From Chrysomallon squamiferum (taxonomy: Eukaryota > Mollusca > Gastropoda > Neomphalida > Peltospiridae): a stretch of 64,000 bases of DNA. A program made the translations under genes and the position numbers. The DNA is taken from assembly GCA_012295275.1 (NCBI GenBank), contig CM022678.1:17125665-17189664 (forward strand), given 5' to 3'. The notes beneath the pieces are model-generated. The model searched no databases. It worked only from the letters and a program-made list of their open reading frames with translations, and had not been told where the DNA came from. This document shows positions 48,089 through 61,170 of the stretch, in pieces. Numbering within the stretch: position 1 is the first letter of the stretch; each line of letters begins with the position of its first letter.

Positions 48089-48995
48089 TTGCAGAAATAT
48101 GAAAAACATGTTAAAATAGTCTGTTACGTTTAGAAGAACAGACACTGGATAACCTTTTATTTAACACATAAATAAAAATAAAATTAATTCCATCCAAATA
48201 AACTTTAATTTACAAAACTGAGTACACTATAAAAATACCTGGGAGCTGTTTCTTTTTCTGTAGCCGTAACGTCATTACATATAGGATGTACCTTTTTTCT
48301 CTATAGCAGAGGCCGTTAACCTTGTCGATAGTGCCGATAGGCAGCCGTTTGACTGAATGCTGTGAGCGTTTTGCCTTTTTTCTAGGGTTCATTCCTACGA
48401 TGATCATTGTTTGTGTAGCCTGAATCCAATTAATAGCGGCATTTGTGTTCTTCCATTTTCAGTGCGACAACTGCTTCAAAAGCGAGAGCGATTTTCAGCA
48501 ACTCGTTTTTACGTCATATGAGGAACTATTAAATATTTAATCATTAAACTTTGATGAATAATTAGTTAAACTTTTACTTAAATTTTAGTAAATAGTATTT
48601 AAGTTTAAAATCTTAATTCTTAAATTATTGTGTGTTTGATGGACGTTCCAACTTTCCACTGTTTAAAGTGGGTGATAACATGAAAAATAGTTGCCTCGCT
48701 TTATTCTAAATATTATCTCTCGGCACAAAGATACAGATTTATGCTATGTACAGGATATGGTAGTCAAAATAGAAGAAGAAAAACAACAGTATCAAAAATG
48801 AAAAACAAAACTCTTTAAGAATAAAAAACAATAATAATAATAAATGAAACAAACCTTAGAAATAATTAAATAAATAAATTTAGACACAAAATAATTTTAT
48901 AACCAAAACAATGTACATTTTTGTGTACATATGTATGTATGCATGCGTGTATGTATATTTGCATGTATATATGTTAGTCAGTGTGTAAAACCAGT
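48089..48995 (+). other. Gene C intron 1, first part
   Basis: D-block-type sequence (48210-48720, with GCAGAGGCCGTTAACC) and short simple repeats. No gene is seen. Confidence 0.5.
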
Positions 48996-49111
48996 CATTT
49001 GGCCTAATGCCTGAAATGTTTCGGCATTTAGCCTAACAGCCAACACCGTCAGGCGTTTGGACTAATGTCTAAAATTTCCGATGATTAGGCCAACCGACTG
49101 AAATAGACCTC
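48996..49111 (-). repeat. 29-bp periodic subterminal repeat of the integrase element
   Basis: Four imperfect 29-bp units at 48996, 49025, 49054 and 49083, each built on CATTTGGCCTAATGCCTGAA. They lie just beyond the C-terminal end of the integrase relic, as subterminal repeats of a mobile element would. Confidence 0.6.
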
Positions 49112-49309
49112 TAGTCTTTAGGCAAAATGACTGAATGAAAACGAATGACTTACAATTACATGAAAACATTTGTTTCGAAATACATCTATTTATTACAGCA
49201 GTTAAAATTTGAGTGATATCTTGATTTGCAGAAAAGAGTCTGCTTAAAACAATTAAAACGTTTTGTTTGACACCTCTTTGTTCAGGCACATTTGCATTTC
49301 ACAAATCCT

Positions 49310-50466
49310 TGTCGACCTGCGGAATTACTCCTTTGACACTGCTGCTCTAAGAGGCATTGTGCATTCTCTGGTCACGTCATTGTCATCAGTATTTACAATC
49401 ACTCCCAGCAGGTTCCAGGGATCACCACGGCCCCTGTTGTCGGCTTCAATAGTCACTGCCACGTTGTCTCCTTCCTGTCTAGCGGTCAACACAACACAAC
49501 TGCGTTTTATCATTCGCTCAGCTTGCTAAAATTCAGCATCTCTGGCAAGTTTTCTCTTCGTGCTGATGTACGATGTCGACACAGGAACTGTTTTCGGCAG
49601 CAACTGGTCATCCTTGGAGTTGGAAGGCAGCTGTTCAAACTCAGAGTTTGGTAGCGGTCGCTAAAATGAAATAAATTTAGAGATAAATATGTGGTGTTTG
49701 GAAAATTGCTGGAAGGCAAATTTCATATTTTTTCTAGCAATTTTGTGTACTTCTTGACCAGTCAAACTGCTAGAATTTATCCTGAATGTTACAATACTTG
49801 TTAGAAATGTATGAATGACATTCGCCATAAAAAGAGACAAACGGTTCTCATCAAGAGAACATACTCCAGTTCCTTGCGTCATTCCCGATCATCAAGGCTA
49901 CTAACAGATCTTTAATGTCTGAGTTGCGTCGCTCTACAGAGCCCTGGCTTCGGGCGTGTCTTCGTTTCCCGTGCACAGTAACCAAATCGGTCCACAATCC
50001 CATCAGTTCCTTGACTTCAAAAGCTGTAAACGCGGATCCGTTGACACTTTGCAAGACACGAGAAGCTCCAAACATCAGGAAGATGTCAGAGAATACAGAA
50101 GTTAGTCAAATTACCCTGGTAAACCACGACCCACTTGTACTTTCTACTTGGTAAGGACTGCATATCCACAAGATTCACTTGACCACGTGACGAAAACTCC
50201 TTAGTCAGAATAGGTTTTATTACGGCAGCTTTGGTTGTTGTCCTCTTGTGTTTCTGTTGACAGTCCGTGCATAACGACTTGAACAATTCGATAGCTTCAC
50301 GTGTCACATTCACATATTTTGGGGATAGTTCTTTCAGCATTCGATCACGTCCGCCGTGGTCTTTTGAGAGGTGCGCCTGCTTGATAACTTCAAAGGTATA
50401 TTCAATGGAATCGTAGTAGAGAGGAGTTTCTTCATCTGTTTGGCGCTTCTTAGTCTGTTTCTGCAC
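49310..50466 (-). pseudogene. KRBA2-like integrase pseudogene
   Basis: Minus strand, from 50466: a zinc-binding HLSKDHGGRDRM with CTDC further on (H-x4-H, C-x2-C), then QVNLVDMQSL with the first catalytic aspartate. After NLTNFCIL the frame is lost by an apparent deletion of about 16 codons near 50090. It resumes as FGASRVLQSVNGSAF, where the second catalytic aspartate expected before NGSEF is valine. SQGSVERRN keeps the glutamate. The C-terminal part reads GDNVAVTIEADNRGRGDPWN near 49480. This matches the KRAB-A domain-containing protein 2 family, derived from a Ty3-type integrase. It is inactive. Confidence 0.8.
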
Positions 50467-50490
50467 TGATAAACAAATTATTATATGAAC

Positions 50491-50667
50491 TTATACATTA
50501 ATGTCTCTTGTATTTTTCTGGTATATTTTTCTTGCATTTAATAACATAGGATCATTACATTCAAATATATAGTGATATTCATCTCCAGTTTTGTTAGGAT
50601 TACAAATATGACATGTTCTCTCTTCTCTTAAACCATCGTCCACTTTGAAAAGGATTTTGAACATTGA
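50491..50667 (-). pseudogene. LINE reverse transcriptase 3' end fragment
   Basis: On the minus strand a frame reads KVDDGLREERTCHICNPNKT then GDEYHYIFECNDPMLLNARK and stops at 50491. C-x2-C followed by GDExHYxFxC is typical of the C-terminus of non-LTR retrotransposon polymerases. It is too short to be a gene and stands directly upstream of the integrase relic. Confidence 0.7.
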
Positions 50668-52157
50668 AACAAATTAACGTGCTAATTAGAGCAAGCTGTT
50701 CCGAAGCACGTTGAAAAGGAAGATTCTTCCCTATTTTATACCAGCTAACAACATGTTGATGTAACAATAGCACTACCATTAATACCTACCATCTAATTGG
50801 TCTTTGATGTTAGAATAACATCACAATAAGGCAAAATAGAGTGTAAATAATATGTCTTTAAATTATGTTTCAATATTATCAGTGTTTGATACATATGTAA
50901 CTAGTATGTTGTTTAATGGTGGTGAGATAAAGTTCTCAAAAAGTGGATGTTATTGAGAGCATTCACTTAGATTTTTCTTTTAATATTTTAAAAGTTTAAG
51001 GTTCAACCACAACTATTTTGAATTGGGCAAATTTTCGTCAGTTTATGATTAAATATTGCATGAAATTAATTAGTACAAAAAATTCTAGTTTATATTATTG
51101 AAAAATAATTGGGTGATTTTTATTAGGAAAACTTTTCATGAATTAGACAGAGATGTTGATTTCAGTCTGAAGCGCCCTATATAGCCGCCACGTCGTTATG
51201 GATTACCTATTTTTTAAGCTGATCGGAATTATTTACAAGCTTTATTCGTACAAACAGACTCAAACAAACAAGTGTTCAGCCTCTTGTCATTATTTGTGTA
51301 TCCAATATAAATGTTTTTGTTTAACGAAAGCGGTAGAAAATCTGTATGAAAACCTTTCATAAATTTTCTTCAATATTTACGAGCAAAGGACTCTTTTCTT
51401 AAATACATCATCAGAAAGAGCAATATTTTATATAGTAAAAACTCAGTGATTTCGTTGTTTTCCTCGCAGTTTTCAAAACAGAAATTTAAACCGCGGTCTT
51501 TGCTTACTGACTGACGGACGGACGGACAACGACGACGAAGACAAACGACGGTATCAGTTCTATAAAATCTCAAGTAATCTAGCAGGATCTACCTGAGGTG
51601 AAAATGAGTATAAAACACAGTTTAATCCTCTGAAGACCTCGTGTAATTTGTGATGTCTTAAGCTGTTGCATATTCGTTAACACGTTCTTACGTCATACCT
51701 GAAACTGTAAAGTTTTTAATCATTTTAATCAATATTATTTGAGTTTAATCCCTTAATTCTGAAATTATTTTGTGTTTTGTGGATGTTCCAACGTTTCACT
51801 GTTTGAAACTGGGTGAAAATTGGCTGCCCTGAAACAACGATAACTAAAAATCTAATACAATACACGAATAAACAAACAACAAATTAAACAACATTATTTA
51901 GGAAATAAACAAACAAACAAACAAACAAACAAACAAACAAATAAATAAATAAATAAATAAATAAATTCAATTAATCAGAAAATAACTTTATAATTAGATG
52001 TGTCCGTATATGTATGTATTTATGTTTGTATGTAAATATTTTCAATATGTGTGGCTGAATGTATTTTATAAATTTACGTTACAATGTACGAATATATGTG
52101 TGATTGAATTTATTTTTAATGTATCTATGTATGAGTGTATGTATACGCGTGTGTGTG

Positions 52158-52197
<40 letters not shown>

Positions 52198-52343
52198 TAA
52201 CTGTGTATATAGATAAATATACGTTTGTTTATATTCAATGCAAGTTTTTACAGTTTCTTTGTATGAATTTGTGTATTTGTATGGGTCTATATGTATGTAT
52301 GTCTCTTTGCTAAGTAAAATATTTTTTTTTTCAACTTCTTCAG
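50668..52343 (+). other. Gene C intron 1, last part
   Basis: Leader-intron and D-block sequence (51120-51720) like that before gene A at 17050-18290, AAAC/AAAT tracts (51905-51965) and TA/CA tracts (52158-52198). No gene is seen. Confidence 0.55.
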
Positions 52344-52454
52344 TTTCAGTTAACAGTTTCATATGTAAAGACAACATAGACGTATGTTCTACCTTTAAAT
52401 ACTGCCAGCCGGAAATCGAAATGGACTGTATGAACACTTGTGAAGTTTGTACAG
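52344..52454 (+). CDS. Gene C exon 2: ShKT domain
   Basis: Cysteine pattern CKDNIDVCSTFKYC and CMNTCEVC. One codon longer than in A and B. Doubled in-frame acceptor TTCAG (52343) and TTTCAG (52349). Donor GTAACG. Confidence 0.82.
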
Positions 52455-53321
52455 GTAACGTTTTCACGGTTTTAGCATAGCAGAGTCAACTGGAGCAGCA
52501 TAGATCAAAAAGATAGTTCATATGTTAATAACGATACATACACTATACAGTTAATATGTCCAGTCAGGATACACACACAGTATGGTTGATAAGTTAAGTA
52601 AAGATATAGATATATACAGGGTAATTGGTGCATTATGTAAGCACTGATACACAGACTATTTGGAATGTTAAACGATGATAGCTAACTAGGATAGATGAAT
52701 CTTAAACATGTCTGATAGGATAAATACCAGATAGGAACGGATATATTAGTAAGGATATGCATTCAGAAAACAAACATACTACATAAGTTATTCAGAATTC
52801 CATGACAGTAGACATATTTTAGGTAGGATAGATACCCATGATAGATAATAGCATACAAAGGAAAGCTATGTATTAGGCAGGATAGCTTGTATAAATAGGA
52901 TATGTGTACAGGTTACACTTATGTCAGGATACGATTGATGGATACACGTAATACTTGGCATATACAAGACATAATTGATAGTATAGATATATAGGATTTA
53001 ACGGCTAGCAGTTTAATTTTGTGAGTGTACACATAACATACGAACATGCACATACCAAATACAAAACAGTCACAAAAACATTGCCATTTTTCATTTGTGT
53101 TAATAAATATAACGATTTCTCATTTTGTACACATGCATACTCAGACACACTATTTCTATTTTAATTTCAGTAAGTCAATATAGTTAATTACGTTCGCGCG
53201 TGCACACCAAACCTCGCATCAGCTCTCTCATTTTTTCTTTTAATTACTGCAAGTGTGGTAGCAGTGCACACACAACATCCTGTAATTCTGAGTAAATTAA
53301 TGCGAGTAATTCTATTTTTAG
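52455..53321 (+). other. Gene C intron 2 with degenerate GGATAGATA repeats
   Basis: Closely related to intron 2 of gene A, including TACCAGATAGGAACGGATAT. No gene is seen. Confidence 0.6.
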
Positions 53322-54410
53322 ATGAGGGGTGTTCTGAAGGTTATTACCATGGAGATGGCGATACGTGTAAACCCTGTTCTGTGAAAGACACAAAAAATTC
53401 ACAAAGTTACAAAGAAAGATGTAATATATTTTGTCCCAGTAACAAAACGCGTGGTAAAAACTGTGATATGATGTGTAGTGACAGTTGCTTGGATAAAATA
53501 TGTTACAGATGGACAGGTTATTGTGTACGTTGTCCTTCTGGATTATCTGGACCACGTTGTAAGCAGCACTGTAATAACACTGACGACAACGGTGACTGCA
53601 TCGGTGACTGTTTTCGTGGGTTTTTTGGTTCACAATGCAAAGAAAAGTGTCCAGACGGATGTAAAGACAAAGTCTGCAACAGAAAGACGGGAAACTGTAT
53701 ACAATGCCCTCATGGATTTTGGGGTAGACTTTGTAAACTTCATTGTTCAAATAACTGTCTAAACAGTTCCTGTAATAAAAGCGGTAAATGCTCTACAGGT
53801 TGCAAAGTTGGGTTTTTCGGAATGAAATGCTCAAAGAAATGCAGCGCGAGCTGTCTACATCAGGTATGTAACAGAGAAAACGGATCATGTTCGGATGGTC
53901 GTGTTTCTGGTGACTATTACGGAGTCCGTAACAAAGACTGTTCTGATAATTGTCTGACTTCTACATGTGATCGTATAACCGGGAAATGTAAGAAAGGATG
54001 CAAAGTAACTGATATTTATGGCGCATTTTGCAACTATTCTTGTGGCTCGGAATGCCGTGTTCGATGTGATAATATCTCCGAATACGTTGAATGCAGGGCG
54101 GTTTGTGTCAACGGAAGAAAGGGAGAACATTGCACCGATTTCTGTCCTAGGAATTGTAAAGGATCATGTGATCAGCTTTCAGGACGATGTCTTAAAGGCT
54201 GTCTTTCTGGTTACCATGGTATCTACTGCAGCAAATCATGCCCCGCTAACTGTCTGGGAAGTGCATGCCATCAAAACAACAGAACGTGTGTAGACGGATG
54301 TGTAACGTCGTTCTATGGACCGACGTGCTCAAATCGATGCAGTGACAACTGCGCTGCTTGTGATGCTAATGGGATCTGCAGTTTGTCTACAAATGATAAT
54401 CACGACGAAT
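53322..54410 (+). CDS. Gene C exon 3: MEGF-type EGF-like repeats
   Basis: 363 codons, open throughout, same borders as A and B (CTATTTTTAG before, GTAAGT after). About nine EGF-like units. Two cysteines are lost near 53900-53935: DGRVSGDYYGVRNKDC stands where the others have DGCVS..YYGD.CDK. The last third is almost identical to A, while the block around 54030-54120 is closer to B. Confidence 0.88.
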
Positions 54411-54464
54411 GTAAGTATTCAGCAGTACACATCCGTACAGTCGCGCGCGTTCGCACAGACTTAA

Positions 54465-54496
<32 letters not shown>

Positions 54497-54970
54497 ATAC
54501 ACGCACACAAGGATACATACATATGCACATGCATTATACACACATATATACACAAGCAAAAGAAATGTAAATAAATATAATTAAAAAAATAAAAGATAAG
54601 ATTTCTTCTGATATCAAGTTTCTTCTCATTTTGTCTTCGTTATTGATTCGTTCGTTATTGCGTTTTCTTTTTCTTATTAGTTAACTATTGTGATAACAGT
54701 GTTGTGAATGGTTATCTATTGTGTAACTATACTGGTATTGGTTAATTTTTTTGATAACAACTTTCTAATGGCTTCACTATTGCGTATTGGCATTCCGATA
54801 GTTAACTATGGCGAAACCAACTTTCTGATAGGTAAACTATTATGTTACGTATTGACTGATTAACTATTGTGTTAGCTATTACCTGTCTGGTGTGACAGCT
54901 ATTTTCTGACAGGTTCGCTATATACGTGTCAATCTAATACTGTTTTTTTTTTTTTTTTTTTTTTTTTCAG
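54411..54970 (+). other. Gene C intron 3
   Basis: CA tract (54464-54490), then the TTGGTTAACTATTG minisatellite, nearly identical to intron 3 of gene A, ending in poly-T (54943-54967). Confidence 0.7.
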
Positions 54971-55136
54971 TGGAGGTCTCCTTTGATGTCGTTTGGTTGA
55001 CATCTGTGTATGGAATGGTAGCTTTTTTGACTTGCCGCTTCTAGAGTCCGAGGAAGATGAAAGTGTTGATATTAAACATTTTCACACATATGTGTACAAT
55101 ATGAGTCTTATGAATTGTTTTTATCCTGAATTTCAG
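54971..55136 (+). pseudogene. Gene C fused TM and cytoplasmic exons
   Basis: Bases 54971-55032 match the start of TM exon A (EVSFDVVWLTSVYGMVAF). From about 55033 the sequence matches the end of the cytoplasmic exon ([20 protein letters not shown]). The frame does not continue through the joint, and the splice donor at 55137 is destroyed. Confidence 0.85.
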
Positions 55137-55159
55137 TTATGGAAATGCTTATATTTTAC

Positions 55160-55194
<35 letters not shown>

Positions 55195-55230
55195 ATTTAT
55201 TTGTTTATATGTTTATTGTGTTTTTTATTG

Positions 55231-55289
<59 letters not shown>

Positions 55290-55732
55290 TTATTTATTTT
55301 GTTTATTTAGTTACTATTATTTTTATTATAATGAATATAATAATAATACTTATTATTACAATTATTTTATTATTATCACTATAATAATCATCATTAGATT
55401 TACTATTATTGTTGTTTATATTATTTGTATTATTATTATTGTTATTAATATTATTATTATCAATACTCCTCTTCTTGTAATTTATTGACTGATTAGTGAC
55501 TGTTATCAATATTGTAATTGTTTGGTAATATTTTTCCTACAAACTAATGAATTTTGTTACTAATTAATTGATATATCAATTTACTTATTGTCGTTTTAGA
55601 ATTTATATTATATACAATTTGTCAATGGAGGTACAAAATAAAAAAATTATATAGTCATGAATAAGCAAATATACAGAAAACTCATGCGTACATATATTAC
55701 AAATAAAACATTAATTACGGATCCTTTTTCAG
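55137..55732 (+). repeat. Gene C intron remnant, poly-T, ATT and TTTA tracts
   Basis: Poly-T at 55167-55193, TTTA tract at 55245-55295, ATT-type sequence to 55460. Resembles intron 6 of gene B more than that of A. Confidence 0.75.
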
Positions 55733-55820
55733 TTTTTAAAGAAAATAAAGTTATATTCTATCAGTGTAGCAGACAAGTTAGAAAATGTTCCTAAAAATAT
55801 ATACAGGGATATAAAACCAT
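55733..55820 (+). pseudogene. Gene C first PTP exon, last remnant
   Basis: Reads [20 protein letters not shown] then KNIYRDIKP with a GTAAGT donor. The loop motif KNRY has become KNIY. It resembles copy B more than A. No later PTP exon follows. Confidence 0.8.
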
Positions 55821-56047
55821 GTAAGTAGAAGTCTGAAGTATTATGTCGTTATTTTCCCTGTTTCTCTTCTTCTTGTTATTAGTTTCTTGATGTTTTTGTT
55901 TTGATTGTTGTTGTTGTTGCTGTTGACTGAAATCGGAAAACACTTTTCGACTCTCAGAAAGAAAGATGTCATAATTTTCCATACAAAATTACCTGCAGAC
56001 TATCTGTATTAATCGAATATATAGAGATACTATTACTGCTTGTACTA

Positions 56048-56147
56048 CTACTTCTTCTTCTTCTTCCTCCTCTTCTTCTTCTTCTTCTTCTTCTTCTTCT
56101 TCTTCTTCTTCTTCTTCTTCTTCTTCTTCTTCTTCTTCTTCTTCTTC
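56048..56147 (+). repeat. (TTC)n microsatellite
   Basis: TTC/TCC tract of about 100 bp between the last gene C exon and the satellite. The poly-F frame is an artefact. Confidence 0.95.
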
Positions 56148-56159
56148 GTGTGTCAGTCT

Positions 56160-56984
56160 CTCTATCTATGCCTATATATACTAAGGAAAGAAAAATGTTT
56201 TATAGTGGTTCTTTATTTGTTTACTTATATACTTATTCTATCCTGTCTACTTTGCTTATTGTTGTTATAATAAAAAATCGGTAAACAAAATAATTTATTT
56301 TCTCATTTGATAGAATCGGTTTTTTAATATCAGAATTTATTATTTCTGTTTCTATTTTATTATTATTCTGAAATTTATTTATTTATAAATTTTCTGACAA
56401 TTTTTAATTAATTGAAATTCGTTTGCTTTCCAATTGTATATGCATTATGTACAAGAGATTTTCTCTGTGTATCACAATGTGTGTTTTTGTATGTGTGAAT
56501 ATGTCCGTATTTCTGTCAGGGTCTATATATACTAAGAAAACAAAAAATCACTTCGATTAGAGTTAGGTCCCCTACGTGAGATGTATTCACTAAGCAAAGT
56601 AAAAATTAGATCCATTAGACTTATCTCCCTTTACTGATATGTGTTCAAAAACATATATTTGAGATAGGACCCTTAGGTGAGATGTACTCACTAACCCTTG
56701 ATCGTTTTAAATTTTGATAGTGGTTCTTTATTTGTTTACTTATTTATTTATTCTATACTGTCTACTTTCCTTGTTGTTGTTATAATAAAAAAACAAGGAA
56801 ACAAAATAATTTATTGTGTCATTTGATAGAATCGGTTTTGCAATATAAGAATTTGTTATTTCTTTTAGGATTTTCTTAATATTCTTAAATTTATTTGTTT
56901 TTAAATCTTCTGGCAATATTGGATTAATTCAATTTCGTTCCTTTTACAATTGTATATGCGTTAAGTACTAGATATTTTTTCACC

Positions 56985-57029
<45 letters not shown>

Positions 57030-58014
57030 ATCATCTGTATATATATATATATAACAAAGAAAAAATCATTTCGATTAGAGTTAGGTCCCTTACGTGAGAT
57101 GTACTCAGTAAGCAAGTAAAAATTGGATGGATTAGAATTATCTCCCTTTAGTGGCACGTGTTCGGAAACATATATTAGAGATAGAGCCCTTAGGTGAGAT
57201 GTACTCACTTAGTCTTCTGTCGTTTTAAAGCTTCAAAGTTTTTCTTTATTTGTTTACTTATTTATTTATTCTATCCTCTCTACTTAGCTTATTGTTGTTA
57301 TAGTAAAAAATCAGGAAATAAAATAATTTATTGTGTCTTTTCATATAATCGGTTTTATAATATCAGAATTTATTATTTCTGTTTGTATTTTATTATTATT
57401 CTGAAATTTATTTATTTATAAATCTTCTGACAATTTTTAATTAATTGAAATTCGTTTGCTTTACAATTGTATATGCATTATGTACAAGAGATTTTCTCTG
57501 TGTATCACAATGTGTGTTTTTGTATGTGTGAATATGTCCGTATGTCTGTCAGGGTATATATATACTAAGAAAACAAAAAATCATTTCGATTAGAGTTAGG
57601 TCCCCTACGTGAGATGTATTCACTAAGCAAAGTAAAAATTAGATCCATTAGACTTATCTCCCTTTACTGATATGTGTTCAAAAACATATATTTGAGATAG
57701 GGCCCTTAGGTGAGTTCTACTCACTAATCGCTTGATCGTTTTAAATTTTGATAGTGGTTCTTTATTTGTTTACTTATTTATTTATTCTATACTGTCTACT
57801 TTCCTTGTTGTTGTTAAAAAAAAACAAGGAAACAAAATAATTTATTGTGTCATTTGATAGAATCGGTTTTGCAATATAAGAATTTGTTATTTCTTTTAGG
57901 ATTTTCTTAATATTCTTAAATTTATTTGTTTTTAAATCTTCTGGCAATATTGGATTAATTCAATTTCGTTCCTTTTACAATTGTATATGCGTTAAGTACT
58001 AGATATTTTTTCAC

Positions 58015-58049
<35 letters not shown>

Positions 58050-61000
58050 CATGTGTATATATATATATATATATATATACTAAGCAAAGAAAAAATCATT
58101 TCGATTAGAGTTAGGTCCCTTACGTGAGATGTACTCAGTTAAAAGTAAAAATTGGATGGATTAGAATTATCTCCCTTTAGTGGCACGTGTTCGAAAACAT
58201 ATATTAGAGATAGAGCCCTTACGTGAGATGTACTCACTTAGTCTTCTGTCGTTTTAAATCTTCAAAGTTTTTCTTTATTTGTTTACTTATTTATTTATTC
58301 TATCCTCTCTACTTAGCTTATTGTTGTTATAGTAAAAAATCAGGAAATAAAATAATTTATTGTGTCTTTTCATATAATCGGTTTTATAATATCAGAATTT
58401 ATTATTTCTGTTTGTATTTTATTATTATTCTGAAATTTATTTATTTATAAATCTTCTGACAATTTTTAATTAATTGAAATTCGTTTTGCTTTACAATTGA
58501 ATATGCATTATGTACAAGAGATTTTCTCTGTGTATCACAATGTGTGTTTTTGTATGTGTGAATATGTCCGTATTTCTGTCAGGGTGTATATATACTAAGA
58601 AAACAAAAAATCATTTCGATTAGAGTTAGGTCCCCTACGTGAGATGTATTCACTAAGCAAAGTAAAAATTAGATCCATTAGACTTATCTCCCTTTACTGA
58701 TATGTGTTCAAAAACATATATTTGAGATAGGGCCCTTAGGTGAGATGTACTCACTAATCGTTTGATCGTTTTAAATTTTCATAGTGGTTCTTTATTTGTT
58801 TACTTATTTATTTATTCTATACTGTCTACTTTCCTTGTTGTTGTTATAATAAAAAAACAAGGAAACAAAATAATTTATTGTGTCATTTGATAGAATCGGT
58901 TTTGCAATATAAGAATTTGTTATTTCTTTTAGGATTTTCTTAATATTCTTAAATTTATTTGTTTTTAAATCTTCTGGCAATATTGGATTAATTCAATTTT
59001 GTTCCTTTTACAATTGTATATGCGTTAAGTAATAGATATTTGTTCACCGTCTGTCTGTGTGCGTGTGCGTGTGCGTGTGTGTGTGTCAGTGTGTGTGTCA
59101 TCTGTGTATATATATACTAAGCAAAGAAAAAATCATTTCGATTAGAGTTAGGTCCCTTACGTGAGATGTACTCAGTAAGCAAGTAAAAATTGGATGGATT
59201 AGAATTATCTCCCTTTAGTGGCACGTGTTCGAAAACATATATTAGAGATAGAGCCCTTAGGTGAGATGTACTCACTTAGTCTTCTGTCGTTTTAAAGCTT
59301 CAAAGTTTTTAAGTTGTTCTTTATTTGTTTACTTATTTATTTATTCTATCCTCTCTACTTAGCTTATTGTTGTTATAGTAAAAAATCAGGAAATAAAATA
59401 ATTTATTGTGTCTTTTCATATAATCGGTTTTATAATATCAGAATTTATTATTTCTGTTTGTATTTTATTATTATTCTGAAATTTATTTATTTATAAATCT
59501 TCTGACAATTTTAATTAATTTTTAATTAATTGAAATTCGTTTTTTTTTACAATTGAATATGCATTATGTACAAGAGATTTTTCTCTGTGTATCACAGTGT
59601 GTGTTTTTGTATGTGTGAATATGTCCGTATTTCTGTCAGGGTGTATATATACTAAGAAAACAAAAAATCATTTCGATTAGAGTTAGGTCCCCTACGTGAG
59701 ATGTATTCACTAAGCAAAGTAAAAATTAGATCCATTAGACTTATCTCCCTTTACTGATATGTGTTCAAAAACATATATTTGAGATAGGGCCCTTAGGTGA
59801 GATGTACTCACTAATCATTTGATCGTTTTAAATTTTCATAGTGGTTCTTTATTTGTTTACTTATTTATTTATTCTATACTGTCTACTTTCCTTGTTGTTG
59901 TTATAATAAAAAAAAAGGAAACAAAATAATTTATTGTGTCATTTGATAGAATCGGTTTTGCAATATAAGAATTTGTTATTTCTTTTAGGATTTTCTTAAT
60001 ATTCTTAAATTTATTTGTTTTTAAATCTTCTGGCAATATTGGATTAATTCAATTTCGTTCCTTTTACAATTGTATATGCGTTAAGTACTAGATATTTTTT
60101 CAACGTCTGTGTGTGTGCGTGTGTGTATGTGCGTGTGTGTGTGTGTCATCTGTGTATATATATACTAAGCAAAGAAAAAATCATTTCGATTAGAGTTAGG
60201 TCCCTTACGTGAGATGTACTCAGTAAGCAAGTAAAAATTGGATGGATTAGAATTATCTCCCTTTAGTGGCACGTGTTCGAAAACATATATTAGAGATAGA
60301 GCCCTTACGTGAGATATACTCACTTAGTCTTCTGTTGTTTTAAAGCTTCAAAGTTTTTCTTTATTTGTTTACTTATTTATTTATTCTATCCTCTCTACTT
60401 AGCTTATTGTTGTTATAGTAAAAAATCAGGAAATAAAATAATTTATTGTGTCTTTTCATATAATCGGTTTTATAATATCAGAATTTATTATTTCTGTTTG
60501 TATTTTATTATTATTCTGAAATTTATTTATTTATAAATCTTCTGACAATTTTTAATTAATTGAAATTCGTTTTCTTTACAATTGAATATGCATTATGTAC
60601 AAGAGATTTTCTCTGTGTATCACAATGTGTGTTTTTGTATGTGTGAATATGTCCGTATTTCTGTCAGGGTCTATATATACTAAGAAAACAAAAAATCATT
60701 TCGATTAGAGTTAGGTCCCCTACGTGAGATGTATTCACTAAGCAAAGTAAAAATTAGATCCATTAGACTTATCTCCCTTTACTGATATGTGTTCAAAAAC
60801 ATATATTTGAGATAGGACCCTTAGGTGAGATGTACTCACTAACCATTCGATCGTTTTAAATTTTGATAGTGGTTCTTTATTTGTTTACTTATTTATTTAT
60901 TCTATACTGTCTACTTTCCTTGTTGTTGTTATAATAAAAAACAAGGAAACAAAATAATTTATTGTGTCATTTGATAGAATCGGTTTTGCAATATAAGAAT

Positions 61001-61132
61001 TTGTTATTTCTTTTAGGATTTTCTTAATATTCTTAAATTTATTTGTTTTTAAATCTTCTGGCAATATTGGATTAATTCAATTTCGTTCCTTTTACAATTG
61101 TATATGCGTTAAGTACTAGATATTTTTTCACC

Positions 61133-61170
<38 letters not shown>

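Larger units (their letters stand above)
47616..55820 (+). pseudogene. Receptor copy C, fused and 3'-truncated
   Basis: Recognisable parts: leader 47616-47658, ShKT 52344-52454, EGF exon 53322-54410, start of the TM exon from 54971, a joint near 55033 into the last third of the cytoplasmic exon (to 55136), and the first PTP exon 55733-55820. The TM frame runs VYGMVAFLTCRF into TAG, so the helix is cut short and the joint is out of frame with [15 protein letters not shown]. The donor after the cytoplasmic part has changed from GTAATG to TTATGG. The remaining PTP exons are absent; a satellite begins 0.35 kb later. The EGF exon itself is open, so a secreted or weakly anchored ShKT-EGF protein is conceivable. 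Confidence 0.8.
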
